Of a DNA stretch of 64,000 nt, positions 18,874 to 27,700 are shown piece by piece. This DNA is from JALZKA01 sp963721645 (GTDB taxonomy: Bacteria > Actinomycetota > Thermoleophilia > Solirubrobacterales > 70-9): the NCBI GenBank assembly GCA_963721645.1, contig CAVRJK010000002.1:1364001-1428000 (forward strand), read 5' to 3'. The position numbers and the translations under genes are program-made. The first letter of the stretch is position 1. Each line of letters begins with the position of its first letter. Under the pieces are notes generated by a model. It was not told the origin of the DNA. It did no database searches and saw nothing but the letters and a program-made list of their open reading frames with translations.

Positions 18874-18887
18874 CTGAGGCCGCTTGA

Positions 18888-19541
18888 TCAGGTGGCCGGC
18901 CGGACGGCTGACCCGAAGATCGTGGGCCTGACGCTCGGCACTGCCCGCGGCTGCCGACCGCGCTCCAGCCGCTCGATCTCCAGCGGCGACGACTCGATGA
19001 GCTCCCGCGTGCGCCGGTTCGGATGGCATCCCGCCGCCACATAGCGGTGCGGGATCTCGATCAGGTCCTGGAAGCGGCCGAGGACGGTGCCCTCTCCAGC
19101 GTGCACGTGCTCCAAAAAGATGTAGCGGCCGCCCGGACGGAGCACTCGGGCAATCTCGGCTAGGGCGCTCGGGGGATCCGGAATCGAGCACATGATGAAG
19201 CCGCCGGTCACGGTGTCGAAGCTCTCGTCCGCGAACGGCAGGGCCTCGGCGCTCGCGTCGGCGATTTCCCAGCTCCCCACCGGCGGCGCCTCCGATTCGA
19301 GCCGCTCGCGCAAATGCTCGCGCATGTGCGGGCTGGGCTCGGAGACGACGAGCTCGGTCACCGCTGCCGTGTAATGGGGCAGGTTAAAGCCACTGCCCGC
19401 ACCGATCTCGAGGGTTCTGCCCCTCGCGCCCGATAAAAGCTCTCGGCGCGTTTCCGCCTGGCCGGACCTCTCGGAGATGCCAACGACCTTCGGGTAGTAC
19501 CAGGCAAAGACTCGTTCGTTAAGGCCCAGGGGGTCCCTCAT
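18888..19541 (-). CDS. Class I SAM-dependent methyltransferase
   Basis: 217 residues from the ATG at 19541. Methyltransf_11-type core: LEIGAGSGFNLPHY (motif I), VSEPSPHM (acidic end of strand 2 as E), ADASAEALPFADESFDTV and RVLRPGGRYIFLEHV. The N-terminus NERVFAWYYPKV and the C-terminal DLIEIPHRYVAAGCHPNR resemble the UbiE/methyltransferase-like-7 group. Substrate unknown. ATGA overlap with the upstream GGDEF gene indicates translational coupling. Confidence 0.9.
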   Translation of the reverse strand: MRDPLGLNERVFAWYYPKVVGISERSGQAETRRELLSGARGRTLEIGAGSGFNLPHYTAAVTELVVSEPSPHMREHLRERLESEAPPVGSWEIADASAEALPFADESFDTVTGGFIMCSIPDPPSALAEIARVLRPGGRYIFLEHVHAGEGTVLGRFQDLIEIPHRYVAAGCHPNRRTRELIESSPLEIERLERGRQPRAVPSVRPTIFGSAVRPAT

Positions 19542-20614
19542 CCGGCAACCGTACCGTTGCCCTTCTGCTTGGTGCGGTAAAGCGCCTTGTCCGCGGCCAG
19601 CAAAAACTCGTCCGTCGTGTCGACGCCGTTCCAGGAAGTAACTCCGGTCGAGCAGGACTGACCGTCCGGTACGACCTCGTGGAGCCGCAAGGCAACCTGG
19701 ATGGCGTCCTCGATGGGGCAATCGGGAAGAACGACGAGAAACTCGTCGCCACCCATCCGCGTGATGATGTCGTGCGAGCGGAGCACCGAGATCCACGCGC
19801 TCGCGGCCGACTTCAGAAGGCGGTCGCCGGCCGCGTGTCCGTGCTCATCGTTGAACTTCTTGAAGCCGTCGAGGTCGAGTGAGATGAGGCAGAGCGGGGC
19901 CCTTGTGCGCGAGGCGTCCGCAAGCACCGACCCGAGGTGATCCTCGAGCCTGCGCCGGTTGGCTACGCCTGTCAGCGGATCGTGGTTTGCGAGGTGCTCC
20001 AACTCTTGCTGAAGCTCCTTGCGTGTCTCGATCTCGCGGTGGAGACCCGCCTCGGCACTTCGGCGACCCTCGACGAGCCAGGTGACCGCAGCGCCCGATG
20101 CCGTGAGCGCAAAACCGGTGAGAACGAAGCGGGTGACCGACGAGTAGCCGCCGGCCTGTCCCTCTAGCGCGGAGAGCGCGATGCCGTACGTGACGAGAAT
20201 CGCGGCGATGTGGAGAGCGAGGGCCAGCCGGGTGGAGACGCATGCGGCGACGATTACGACCCAGACGAACATCACGCTGTAGACGCCTGCCGCGGTGCCG
20301 GACAGGTATACGCAGATCGAGACCAGGACGGACGCCACCCCGAGCGTCGCGTGGAGCACCGCCTCGGATGCCCTGCCGGAGAACCGGTAGAGGAGCCCGC
20401 CGCAAAGGGCAGCGAAGACGGCCACCACGCTCAGCAATCCCTCCTCCGCCGACGGCGCGTGGGGCAGCCCGAGGGAGATGACCACGAGCCAGGCGCCGCA
20501 GATATACAGAACGCCCGAGACCCTCGCCATCAGAGCGAGGTCCGTCGACGCCCGATCGATGATCGGGGAGGTCTGATTCCGAGCGCGACTCATTCTGAGT
20601 TTCACATCGGCCAA
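19538..20614 (-). CDS. Membrane diguanylate cyclase (GGDEF)
   Basis: 358 residues. About six membrane helices occupy residues 28-185, followed by a coiled segment and a GGDEF domain starting at ANHDPLTGVANRRRLEDHL and containing DLDGFKKFNDEHGHAAGD and the active-site MGGDEFLVVLP. It makes cyclic di-GMP from two GTP. No RxxD inhibitory site is evident five residues before GGDEF (the segment reads HDIITRMGGDEF). No EAL domain is present. It precedes and overlaps the methyltransferase gene. Confidence 0.93.
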   Translation of the reverse strand: MADVKLRMSRARNQTSPIIDRASTDLALMARVSGVLYICGAWLVVISLGLPHAPSAEEGLLSVVAVFAALCGGLLYRFSGRASEAVLHATLGVASVLVSICVYLSGTAAGVYSVMFVWVVIVAACVSTRLALALHIAAILVTYGIALSALEGQAGGYSSVTRFVLTGFALTASGAAVTWLVEGRRSAEAGLHREIETRKELQQELEHLANHDPLTGVANRRRLEDHLGSVLADASRTRAPLCLISLDLDGFKKFNDEHGHAAGDRLLKSAASAWISVLRSHDIITRMGGDEFLVVLPDCPIEDAIQVALRLHEVVPDGQSCSTGVTSWNGVDTTDEFLLAADKALYRTKQKGNGTVAG

Positions 20615-20719
20615 AACGCACCATTGGGTTAGCGTCGATCGTGCCTGGTGATCGCTACACTCGAATCCTGATCGAGTTTTAAGTATTTAGGCGTTTTCGA
20701 CAAGTGGAAGGAGACCACC

Positions 20720-21376
20720 ATGGCGCTAACGATCGGCGACACCGCCCCGGACTTCGAGGCAGAGACCACCGAGGGACGGATCAGCTTCCACGACTGGATC
20801 GGCGACGGCTGGGCGGTCATGTTTTCCCACCCGCGCAACTTCACCCCGGTCTGCACGACCGAACTGGGTTACATGGCGTCCATCAAGCCCGAGTTCGACC
20901 GGCGCGACACGAAGATCATCGGAATCTCAGTCGACCCCCTGGAAAACCACGAGAAGTGGGCCCAGGACATTGCCGAGACCCAGGGAACGGCACCGAACTA
21001 CCCGTTGATCGCGGACACCGACTACAACGTCGCGAAGCTTTACGGGATGCTGCCCGCCGACACGGAGGGCGACCCGACCGAGCGGACGCCCGCGCAGAAC
21101 CAGACGCTCCGCAACGTCTTCGTGGTCGGGCCGGATAAGAAGATCAAGCTGATCCTCGTCTATCCGATGACGACCGGGCGCAACTTCGACGAGGTTCTCC
21201 GGGTCATCGATTCGCTCCAGCTGACGGCATCGAATCAGGTGGCAACTCCGGCGCAGTGGCAGCCCGGTGATGACGTGATCATCGCCGGTTCCGTTTCGGA
21301 CGATGACGCAAAGGAGCGCTACCCCGATGGCTGGGAGTCCCCCCGCCCTTACATCCGGATCGTCCCCGCGCCGTAG
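20720..21376 (+). CDS. 1-Cys peroxiredoxin (Prx6 type)
   Basis: 218 residues, the length of Prx6-type enzymes. The peroxidatic Cys45 lies in the motif NFTPVCTTELG; the long C-terminal dimerisation domain (YPMTTGRNFDEVLRVIDSLQ, ATPAQWQPGDDVII) is typical and no resolving cysteine is present. It reduces hydrogen peroxide or lipid peroxides in the cytosol. AAGGAG lies nine bases before the ATG. The upstream gap (20615-20719) is comparatively A/T-rich just before the gene and probably holds its promoter, but no clear boxes could be fixed. Confidence 0.95.
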   Translation: MALTIGDTAPDFEAETTEGRISFHDWIGDGWAVMFSHPRNFTPVCTTELGYMASIKPEFDRRDTKIIGISVDPLENHEKWAQDIAETQGTAPNYPLIADTDYNVAKLYGMLPADTEGDPTERTPAQNQTLRNVFVVGPDKKIKLILVYPMTTGRNFDEVLRVIDSLQLTASNQVATPAQWQPGDDVIIAGSVSDDDAKERYPDGWESPRPYIRIVPAP

Positions 21377-21401
21377 CGCTTGACCTGACATAACTCGTCT
21401 C

Positions 21402-22295
21402 GTGAGCTACGAGACGATTCTTTACGACACCAGCGGCGCAATCGCGACGATCACGCTCAACCGGCCCGACCGCCTCAACACGATCGTGCCGCCGATGCCC
21501 GACGAGCTCGAGGCGGGAGTTCATCGCGCGGTCGCAGATGGCGACGTGAAGGTGATCGTCTTGCGGGGAGCGGGGCGGTCGTTCTGCGCCGGCTTCGATT
21601 TCGGCCAGGGGTTTCATCACTGGGACGAAGCGATGACGACGGATGGGCGCTGGGATCCGGGCAAGGACTTCGCGATGGCGACTGCGCCGAGCTTGGGGCC
21701 GATTCCAAAGTTCATGTCCATCTGGCGCTCACCCAAACCCGTCATCTGCCAGGTCCACGGTTGGTGCGTCGGCGGCGGCTCGGATATGGCGCTCTGCGCG
21801 GACCTGGTGATCGCTTCCGACGATGCGCGTATCGGCACCCCGTATTCGCGAATGTGGGGCAGCTACCTGACTGGGATGTGGCTCTATCGCCTTGGCCTGG
21901 CCAAGGCGAAGGAGTACGCGCTCACGGGCAAGCCCCTCTCGGGCCGAGAGGCTGCGGAGGTCGAGCTGATCAACGACTCCGTTCCGTTCCCGGAACTCGA
22001 GGCTACGGTCAGAGCCCGGGCGGAGCAGCTCGCCGAGATCCCCGCCTCCCAGCTCGCGGCGATGAAGCTGGTCGTAAACCAGGCCTACGAAAACATGGGT
22101 CTCGCGTCGACTCAGACGCTCGGACCGATCCTCGACGGCCTGATGCGAAACACCCCGGACGCTGAGCGCTTTATCGAGCTGGCCGAGACAAAGGGCGTTG
22201 GCGAAGCGGTGGCCCGGCGGGACGGACCATTCGGCGACTACAGCCAGGCGCCCAAAGACGAGAGGCCGGACCCGGACAACGTGATCAATCCCTAG
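21402..22295 (+). CDS. Crotonase-superfamily protein with altered catalytic residues
   Basis: 297 residues. Crotonase fold signatures are clear: ITLNRPDRLNTI, the oxyanion-hole segments GRSFCAGFDF and VHGWCVGGGSDMALCADLVIAS. The two glutamates of enoyl-CoA hydratases are not at their places: the first position reads GGSDMAL and the second RIGTPYSRMWG. It is therefore probably not a standard hydratase; isomerase, hydrolase or other CoA chemistry is possible. Internal residues 65-95 form an insertion (HHWDEAMTTDGRWDPGKDF). GTG start 25 bases after peroxiredoxin. Confidence 0.85.
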   Translation: MSYETILYDTSGAIATITLNRPDRLNTIVPPMPDELEAGVHRAVADGDVKVIVLRGAGRSFCAGFDFGQGFHHWDEAMTTDGRWDPGKDFAMATAPSLGPIPKFMSIWRSPKPVICQVHGWCVGGGSDMALCADLVIASDDARIGTPYSRMWGSYLTGMWLYRLGLAKAKEYALTGKPLSGREAAEVELINDSVPFPELEATVRARAEQLAEIPASQLAAMKLVVNQAYENMGLASTQTLGPILDGLMRNTPDAERFIELAETKGVGEAVARRDGPFGDYSQAPKDERPDPDNVINP

Positions 22296-22323
22296 CCCCA
22301 GAAGGAGCCGAGGCGCGGCGAAG

Positions 22324-23604
22324 ATGCGCTCTTCGGAAAAGGTTTACGCTTGCCCTGTGAAGTGGGGAATCTTCTTGGCGCTGTCCGTCGCGGCCCTCAC
22401 GGCACTGCCGGCGCCGGCTTGGGCGACGTTTCCCGGGGAAAACGGTGAGATCGCAATGGTCAGCGGGCGAAGTTGCACCGAGCCATGTGACGACTCCAGC
22501 TCAGACGTGTTCCTTCTCGAAGGGATTGCCTTCACCCCGGTCCAGCTCACGACCGATGCGGGTCAGCATCGCCACCCGACCTGGTCGCCGGACCTCGAGC
22601 ACCTCGCCTACGCCCGGTGGGCAAGCGGATCCGACAACCAGAAGATCTTCATAGACGACCTTTCGGTAGGTGGGCCCGTGACGCTCCGGCTCGGCCCCCA
22701 CGACAGCACCGTCCTGGACGACCGCCCTGCGTGGTCGCCCGACGGCACCAGGATCGCTTACGAGAGCGAGGTGACAAACGGGAGCGGCCAGATGGACGTT
22801 CTGGTCGTAAACCTCGTCACCGGCGCGCTCCTCAACCTGACCGAGACGCCCGCGGTCACGGAAGGCAAGCCCGTTTGGTCGCCCGACGGCAAGGACATCT
22901 ACTACCACACGAGTCTGACCGGCGATCAGGACATCCACAGGGAGAAGGCAAACGGCAGCCAGGCGACTCCGGACGTGATCGTGGACAGCGCAGGCAACCA
23001 GTTCCAGGTCGCGCTCTCGCCCGACGGCACCCGGATGTGTTACACGCAGGGCACCTTCTCCAACGACGCTGACGTGTTTGTGAGGGATGTGAGCGGAGGG
23101 GCGGCTTCGGAGATCTCCGATGAGACGGTGACGGAAGCCGACTACAACTGCGCCTGGTCGCCGGACGGCGAGCTGATCACCTGGGTGACCGGCCTGACGA
23201 GCACGGGATCCATGGTCTACAAGGACGCCGACGACACAGGCCCGATCCTCACGCTCACCCTGGACGCGCCCATGGCCTTCGACGGCAACGCGGATTGGGC
23301 GCCCCGGGATCCCGCCCTGTGCCAGGGCAAGGCCGCGACGATCGCCGGCACCAGCGTTGCCGACCAGCTCACCGGCACGGCGGGCAAGGACGTGATCATC
23401 GCGCACGGAGGCGCAGACGAGATCAACGGCAAGGGGGGCAAGGACACGATCTGCGGCGCCAAGGGAGGCGACAAGATTCGCGGCGGTGGCGGCAACGACA
23501 AGCTTTTCGGCGAAGGCGGCCGGGACAAGCTGATCGGCGGCGCCGGCAAGGACAGGTGCGACGGGGGCGCCGGCAAGGATCGTGAGCAGGGCTGTGAGGC
23601 ATAG
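22324..23604 (+). CDS. Exported TolB-like beta-propeller with RTX-like repeats
   Basis: 426 residues. A signal peptide (IFLALSVAALTALPAPAWA) is followed by at least five PD40/WD40-like blades (HPTWSPD, RPAWSPDGTRIAY, KPVWSPDGKDIYY, VALSPDGTRMCY, CAWSPDGELITW). The last 90 residues are glycine/aspartate-rich nonapeptides of the hemolysin type (GGADEINGKGGKDTICG, GGNDKLFGEGG), likely to bind calcium. Several repeats have Lys in place of the usual residue (GGKD, GAGKD). Translation could instead start at the GTG at 22357, which would give a more typical short signal peptide. Extracellular, role unknown. Confidence 0.85.
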   Translation: MRSSEKVYACPVKWGIFLALSVAALTALPAPAWATFPGENGEIAMVSGRSCTEPCDDSSSDVFLLEGIAFTPVQLTTDAGQHRHPTWSPDLEHLAYARWASGSDNQKIFIDDLSVGGPVTLRLGPHDSTVLDDRPAWSPDGTRIAYESEVTNGSGQMDVLVVNLVTGALLNLTETPAVTEGKPVWSPDGKDIYYHTSLTGDQDIHREKANGSQATPDVIVDSAGNQFQVALSPDGTRMCYTQGTFSNDADVFVRDVSGGAASEISDETVTEADYNCAWSPDGELITWVTGLTSTGSMVYKDADDTGPILTLTLDAPMAFDGNADWAPRDPALCQGKAATIAGTSVADQLTGTAGKDVIIAHGGADEINGKGGKDTICGAKGGDKIRGGGGNDKLFGEGGRDKLIGGAGKDRCDGGAGKDREQGCEA

Positions 23605-23643
23605 GAAGCCGCGCCATCCCGTCGGGCTTCGGCAGTTGCGCTA

Positions 23644-23673
23644 GCGCTCAGCGGCCTCGAGGACGCTGAGCGC
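23644..23673. terminator. Perfect 10-bp hairpin downstream of the TolB/RTX-like gene
   Basis: GCGCTCAGCG (23644-23653) and CGCTGAGCGC (23664-23673) form a perfect stem with a 10-base loop, 40 bases after the stop at 23604. A weaker GAAGCC/GGCTTC pair lies just before it. There is no T-tract, so rho-independent termination is only a possibility. Confidence 0.45.
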
Positions 23674-23725
23674 CTCGGCCGCTTCGCCCGGGTGTGGGGT
23701 CCGGTGCCGCGCCTACGATCCGCGC

Positions 23726-24385
23726 GTGCTGTCGTTCGTCAAGCGGGACCCTTCCGCCGTGCTTCTCGCCGGCCAGCTCGCCGGGGTACTCCTCTACCCC
23801 TTCATGGAGGGGAGCGACGTCGGGCGCGCGCTATTCAGCCTCTTCGGCATCGCGATCCTCGGGCTCGTAGTCCTTGCGGTGCGCTCGACGCCGAGCCTGA
23901 CCTGGATCGCAGTCCTGGTCGGCGTCCCGGCCACGATCCTCCTCCTGGTCCAGGCGGTGACCGGCGACGACGCACTCCTGCCCTACTCCTCGGCCTTCGA
24001 GGCGGTCCTCTACTTCTACGCCGCCGGAGCGCTGATCAGGCAGATCGTCGCGGACCATGTGGTGACGCGCGACGAGCTGTTTGCGGTCGGCGCGATCTTC
24101 ACGCTCGTCGCCTGGGCCTTTGCCTACACGTTCGTCGTGTGTCAGGCAATCGAGCCGGGCAGCTTTGCGGCCGCGGTCGACGCCGGGGGCGACCGGAGCT
24201 GGATGGAGCTCCTCTACCTCAGCTTCACGGTTCTCTCGAGCACGGGGCTGAGCGACGTGGTTCCGATCGAGCCGTTCGCCCGCAGCCTCGTGATGATGGA
24301 GCAGGTCGCGGGCCTCGCGTTCATCGCGGGCGTGGTCTCGTACCTCGTGGCGCTGACGGTGCTGCGGCGGCGCGACGCGGTCTAG
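23726..24385 (+). CDS. Two-pore-segment ion-channel-like membrane protein with atypical filter
   Basis: 219 residues, about six hydrophobic segments. The C-terminal part has the layout of a bacterial Ion_trans_2 potassium channel: helix, pore loop SWMELLYLSFTVLSS, then TGLSDVVPIEPFARSLVMMEQVAGLAFIA. In potassium channels the filter reads T-x-G-Y/F-G-D; here it reads STGLSD, so the second glycine and the aromatic are missing. It may be a channel with changed selectivity or a non-conducting relative. GTG start. Confidence 0.75.
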   Translation: MLSFVKRDPSAVLLAGQLAGVLLYPFMEGSDVGRALFSLFGIAILGLVVLAVRSTPSLTWIAVLVGVPATILLLVQAVTGDDALLPYSSAFEAVLYFYAAGALIRQIVADHVVTRDELFAVGAIFTLVAWAFAYTFVVCQAIEPGSFAAAVDAGGDRSWMELLYLSFTVLSSTGLSDVVPIEPFARSLVMMEQVAGLAFIAGVVSYLVALTVLRRRDAV

Positions 24386-24410
24386 AAAAAAGCCTGGCGC
24401 ACACGCATGA

Positions 24411-24773
24411 TCAGTCGAAGACGCGAATAACGGTCCGGCTTTCTACCTGCAGACCGCGAATGAGTTGAGTGGTTGCCACGACCGTCAGGGAGGTTGCGAG
24501 AAGCATGAAGCACAGCCGTGCGTCGAGGCCGCCCAGAACGAGGAGCAGCGTGACGGCGAGAGTGTCAGCAACGAGGCTGGCGGCGGCAATCGCGATCAGC
24601 CTGGAAAGGCCGCGCTCGCCGGGGAACAGGGGCACGGCGAGCAGGCCCGGGCACAGCAGGAACACGGTCGCCGCTACCACCCGAACCGGGCCGGCCGCCT
24701 CGATCAGGCCCAGAAAGCCGACCAGGGCGCAAATCACGAGGACGACCGCGGGGCGCCAGACCCGATCCATCAT
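24411..24773 (-). CDS. Small integral membrane protein at the end of the glycan operon
   Basis: 120 residues from the ATG at 24773, which overlaps the stop of the large fusion gene (ATGA). Four hydrophobic segments are visible, with FLLCPGLLAVPLFPGERGLSRLIAIAAASLV in the middle, a pattern reminiscent of DUF1616-type membrane proteins in archaeal and actinobacterial glycan loci; that resemblance is weak. The C-terminus is charged (GLQVESRTVIRVFD). Probably an accessory part of the membrane glycosylation machinery encoded upstream. Confidence 0.7.
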   Translation of the reverse strand: MMDRVWRPAVVLVICALVGFLGLIEAAGPVRVVAATVFLLCPGLLAVPLFPGERGLSRLIAIAAASLVADTLAVTLLLVLGGLDARLCFMLLATSLTVVATTQLIRGLQVESRTVIRVFD

Positions 24774-27700
24774 CGAAGCGAGTCCGGGGACGGGGCGAAG
24801 ACGACCGCGTCCCTGTTTTGAAGGACGGTCTCGAACTGCGGGGATGCCGCGAGCGCCGCTTCGATTCGATCCAGCGAGCGCGAAGGCATCGTCCCCTGCT
24901 CTTCGACCTCCGCCTTCTGGCTCTCGGTGATGATCACGTAGGCGGCGCTCCTGGACGGGTCCGTCGCCCACTCGGACAGCACCGCGGAAGGGCGAGCGAC
25001 GATCCTCGCCTGCGATTCGGCCGGTTCCCGCGAAAGTGTCACGTACTCGAAGCGTTCATAGTTCTTGAACTGCCCCGGATAGGTCCGCGCACCCTCGACG
25101 AGAAGCGTCCCCGGAGGTGCGTTCTCGTAGATGAAGCTGGCTGCGGCGATCTCGTCTTCCGAGTAGTAGTTCTGATGGTCCTTGCCGTACTGGGCGACGA
25201 GAAGCCCCCCCGCAAGCACGATCGTCGCAAGCGCAAAGCAACCGGCAGCGACGGGTCGGCGAGAGGGCTGAATGTCTCGACTGAAGAGCTGCGCTCCGAA
25301 GAAGGCCAGGAACGGGAGCGCAAAGAGATAGATGCGAAACAAGATCTCGCCGCCGTAGTCACCCGTGGCAAACAAGACCAGAGGCGCCGCCGCCAGGGCG
25401 AGCGGGACCCACGGCCTCGCGCCAGAGCGAACGTGCCTGGCAAAGCCCGCTGCCGCGAGCAGGCAAACGACAACCACGAGGCCCCGCGAAACGTTGGCCA
25501 CCATGGCCTGGGTCTCGCTGAGCATCTCCGTCGGGGCGAGGCTTGATCCAGTCGTCTGCCAAGGCAGCGCAATCGTCTCAGCGGTCGAGGCAAGGTTGTC
25601 GAAGACATATCCCGAGGCAAAGGTGAGAGACCAGACTGCGAAGATCGCCGCTGCTACCAGGGGGAGGGCGCGATACGCGCACCGGCCGGTCGCCGTGAGC
25701 GCAAACAAGGTGATCGGAGTCAGGACCGCCGTGAGCGGGTGGCTGACGGTGATTGCGATGATCAGGCCGATAGCCAGCGCCAGCGCCCAGGGGCGACGGC
25801 TGTCCAGCCAATGCACCACGACTCCGATCAGGGTCAGGTAGAGGAAGAACGCGAAGGCCTGCGGTGAGAAGTACTCCTGCCCGACCCAGTTTGTAACCAC
25901 AAACAACCAGGCGGTCAGCCAGACCACACGGGTGTCCCGCGTGAGCGCCCGGCAAATGAAGATCACGGCGCCGACGCTCAGGATGCTGAACACGGGCGGG
26001 GCCCAGGTCGCCAGCCCGATCGCGTTCGGCAAGCCGGCCAGCTCGGTGGCGAACGAATCGAGACCGAAGAATCCAGGCCAGTTGTGGTAGACGGGGAGGT
26101 ATTGAGCACCGGTGTCGACGGCCTCGTTGCGCTGGATGAAATCGATTACGCCGACGTGTTTCCAGGCCCACGAGTAGCGAAGGGTGCCGAAAACCAGGAT
26201 CGGCGTCGCGTGGATGATCGCGATCAGCGCCAGGAGATGGCCGCCCAGGACGCCCCGGGCCCTCTTCTCCTGAAAGACCTGAAAGGCAAAGCTGGCGGAG
26301 AGGAGGACGATGGGCAGCGCAAAGGTCCACGGGAGCACGGTCAGCAGGCCGCCGTCGGTCATCTCGCGAGGATCCGCCTGAGCGATGGACGCAATCCAGA
26401 CCGCGATCGAGGCGGCGATCGCGCCGAAGCCGAGGATTCCCTTCTTCCAGCGCGCAAACCACGGACTCCAGCCTCCCCAGAGGCCGAGGACCGGACGGAC
26501 GTTCCGCCGCACCCAGACGCGACTCACCCGCTTCCGCGCGATCGCGTTGCCGGCAACGTGGTGGAGCCAGGCGAGAATCAGGGCAGTGCGCTCAGGGAAC
26601 GGTCCTCCAGCCAGCGGCTCGTGATCATCGGGGTCGCTCTCAAGCATCTCTCGGACGACGTCTCCGAGCTCGCGACCCTCGGCCGACGCCCTCGTCGTGA
26701 TCAGGAGGTGCATCATGTCGATCCCGGCGTTCCCCTGCCATGACGAGCGCTCCCAGTCGACGACGCCCGTCACCGAGGAGCCGTCCGAGTCGAACAGCAT
26801 GTTCGCGGGCCAGAGGTCTCCGTGGGTGACGCATGTACGCACCTCGCGCCCCATGAGGGTCCGCCTGAGCTCGTCCCCGAGGCGGCTGAGCGCGACGGTC
26901 TGCCCCCCGGCAACGCTGCCCAGGACCTCGAGTGGGCGATCCACCCACGCCTCGATCAGGTCCGGGCCGACGACCGCATCCTCGCCCGTGGCCCGGTACA
27001 GAGGGACCAGTGAGGCCGCGCCGACGGCAAATGCCCGGTTCGGCGACGAGCCGGATGCGATCAGCTGATCGCCGGGTACGCCGGGCAGGACCGACTGGGC
27101 CACGAACGCTCGGCCACGCAGAACTCCGTCAGCAAGCAGCTTTGGGATCGGCAGGCCAAAGCCCGATGTCCGGGGGTCCGCCGAGCGCGCCAGGAGCGCT
27201 GTGCGCTCGCGATTCACCGCGGCGTCGCCGGCCCTTCCGAGCGCGCGCTTGACCACGGCTTCGGGGCGGCCGGGGCCGATCGCAGAAACGGTCACGTCTC
27301 CGTCGGTCTCGAAGGTGCGAAGGTGCTCCCAGCGGCGCCCCTGAACTCCGAGCTTTCGGGGAAGCTCCCTGATCGCAGCCAAGAGCGCGGGCCTCGCCCT
27401 AAGCCGACGGCTGTAGATCGCCGCCTCACGCGCACGACGCAAGACGAGCGCTCGAACTTCAGGGTCTCGAACGGCGATCACGGTTGCGACTACGGACTGG
27501 GCCAAGAGCCAAGCGATCCCGAGCCCCACGGTGCCGATCGTCGCCAACAGCGGGATGCCGAGTCCGAGCACCAGGCCGGACAGCGCTCCGTAGACGATCA
27601 CGACGGAGCGCATTCTCTCGCGGACCCTGGCGACAGTGACCCAGGTGGAGACCACGATATATGGGAGTGCCGACAGCGAAAGCAGTCGCAAGAGCGCGAC

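Noticed and set aside
24386..24410. Rho-independent terminator after the channel-like gene (AAAAAAG run)
   Set aside because: The A run has no adjoining stem on either strand, so termination cannot be supported.
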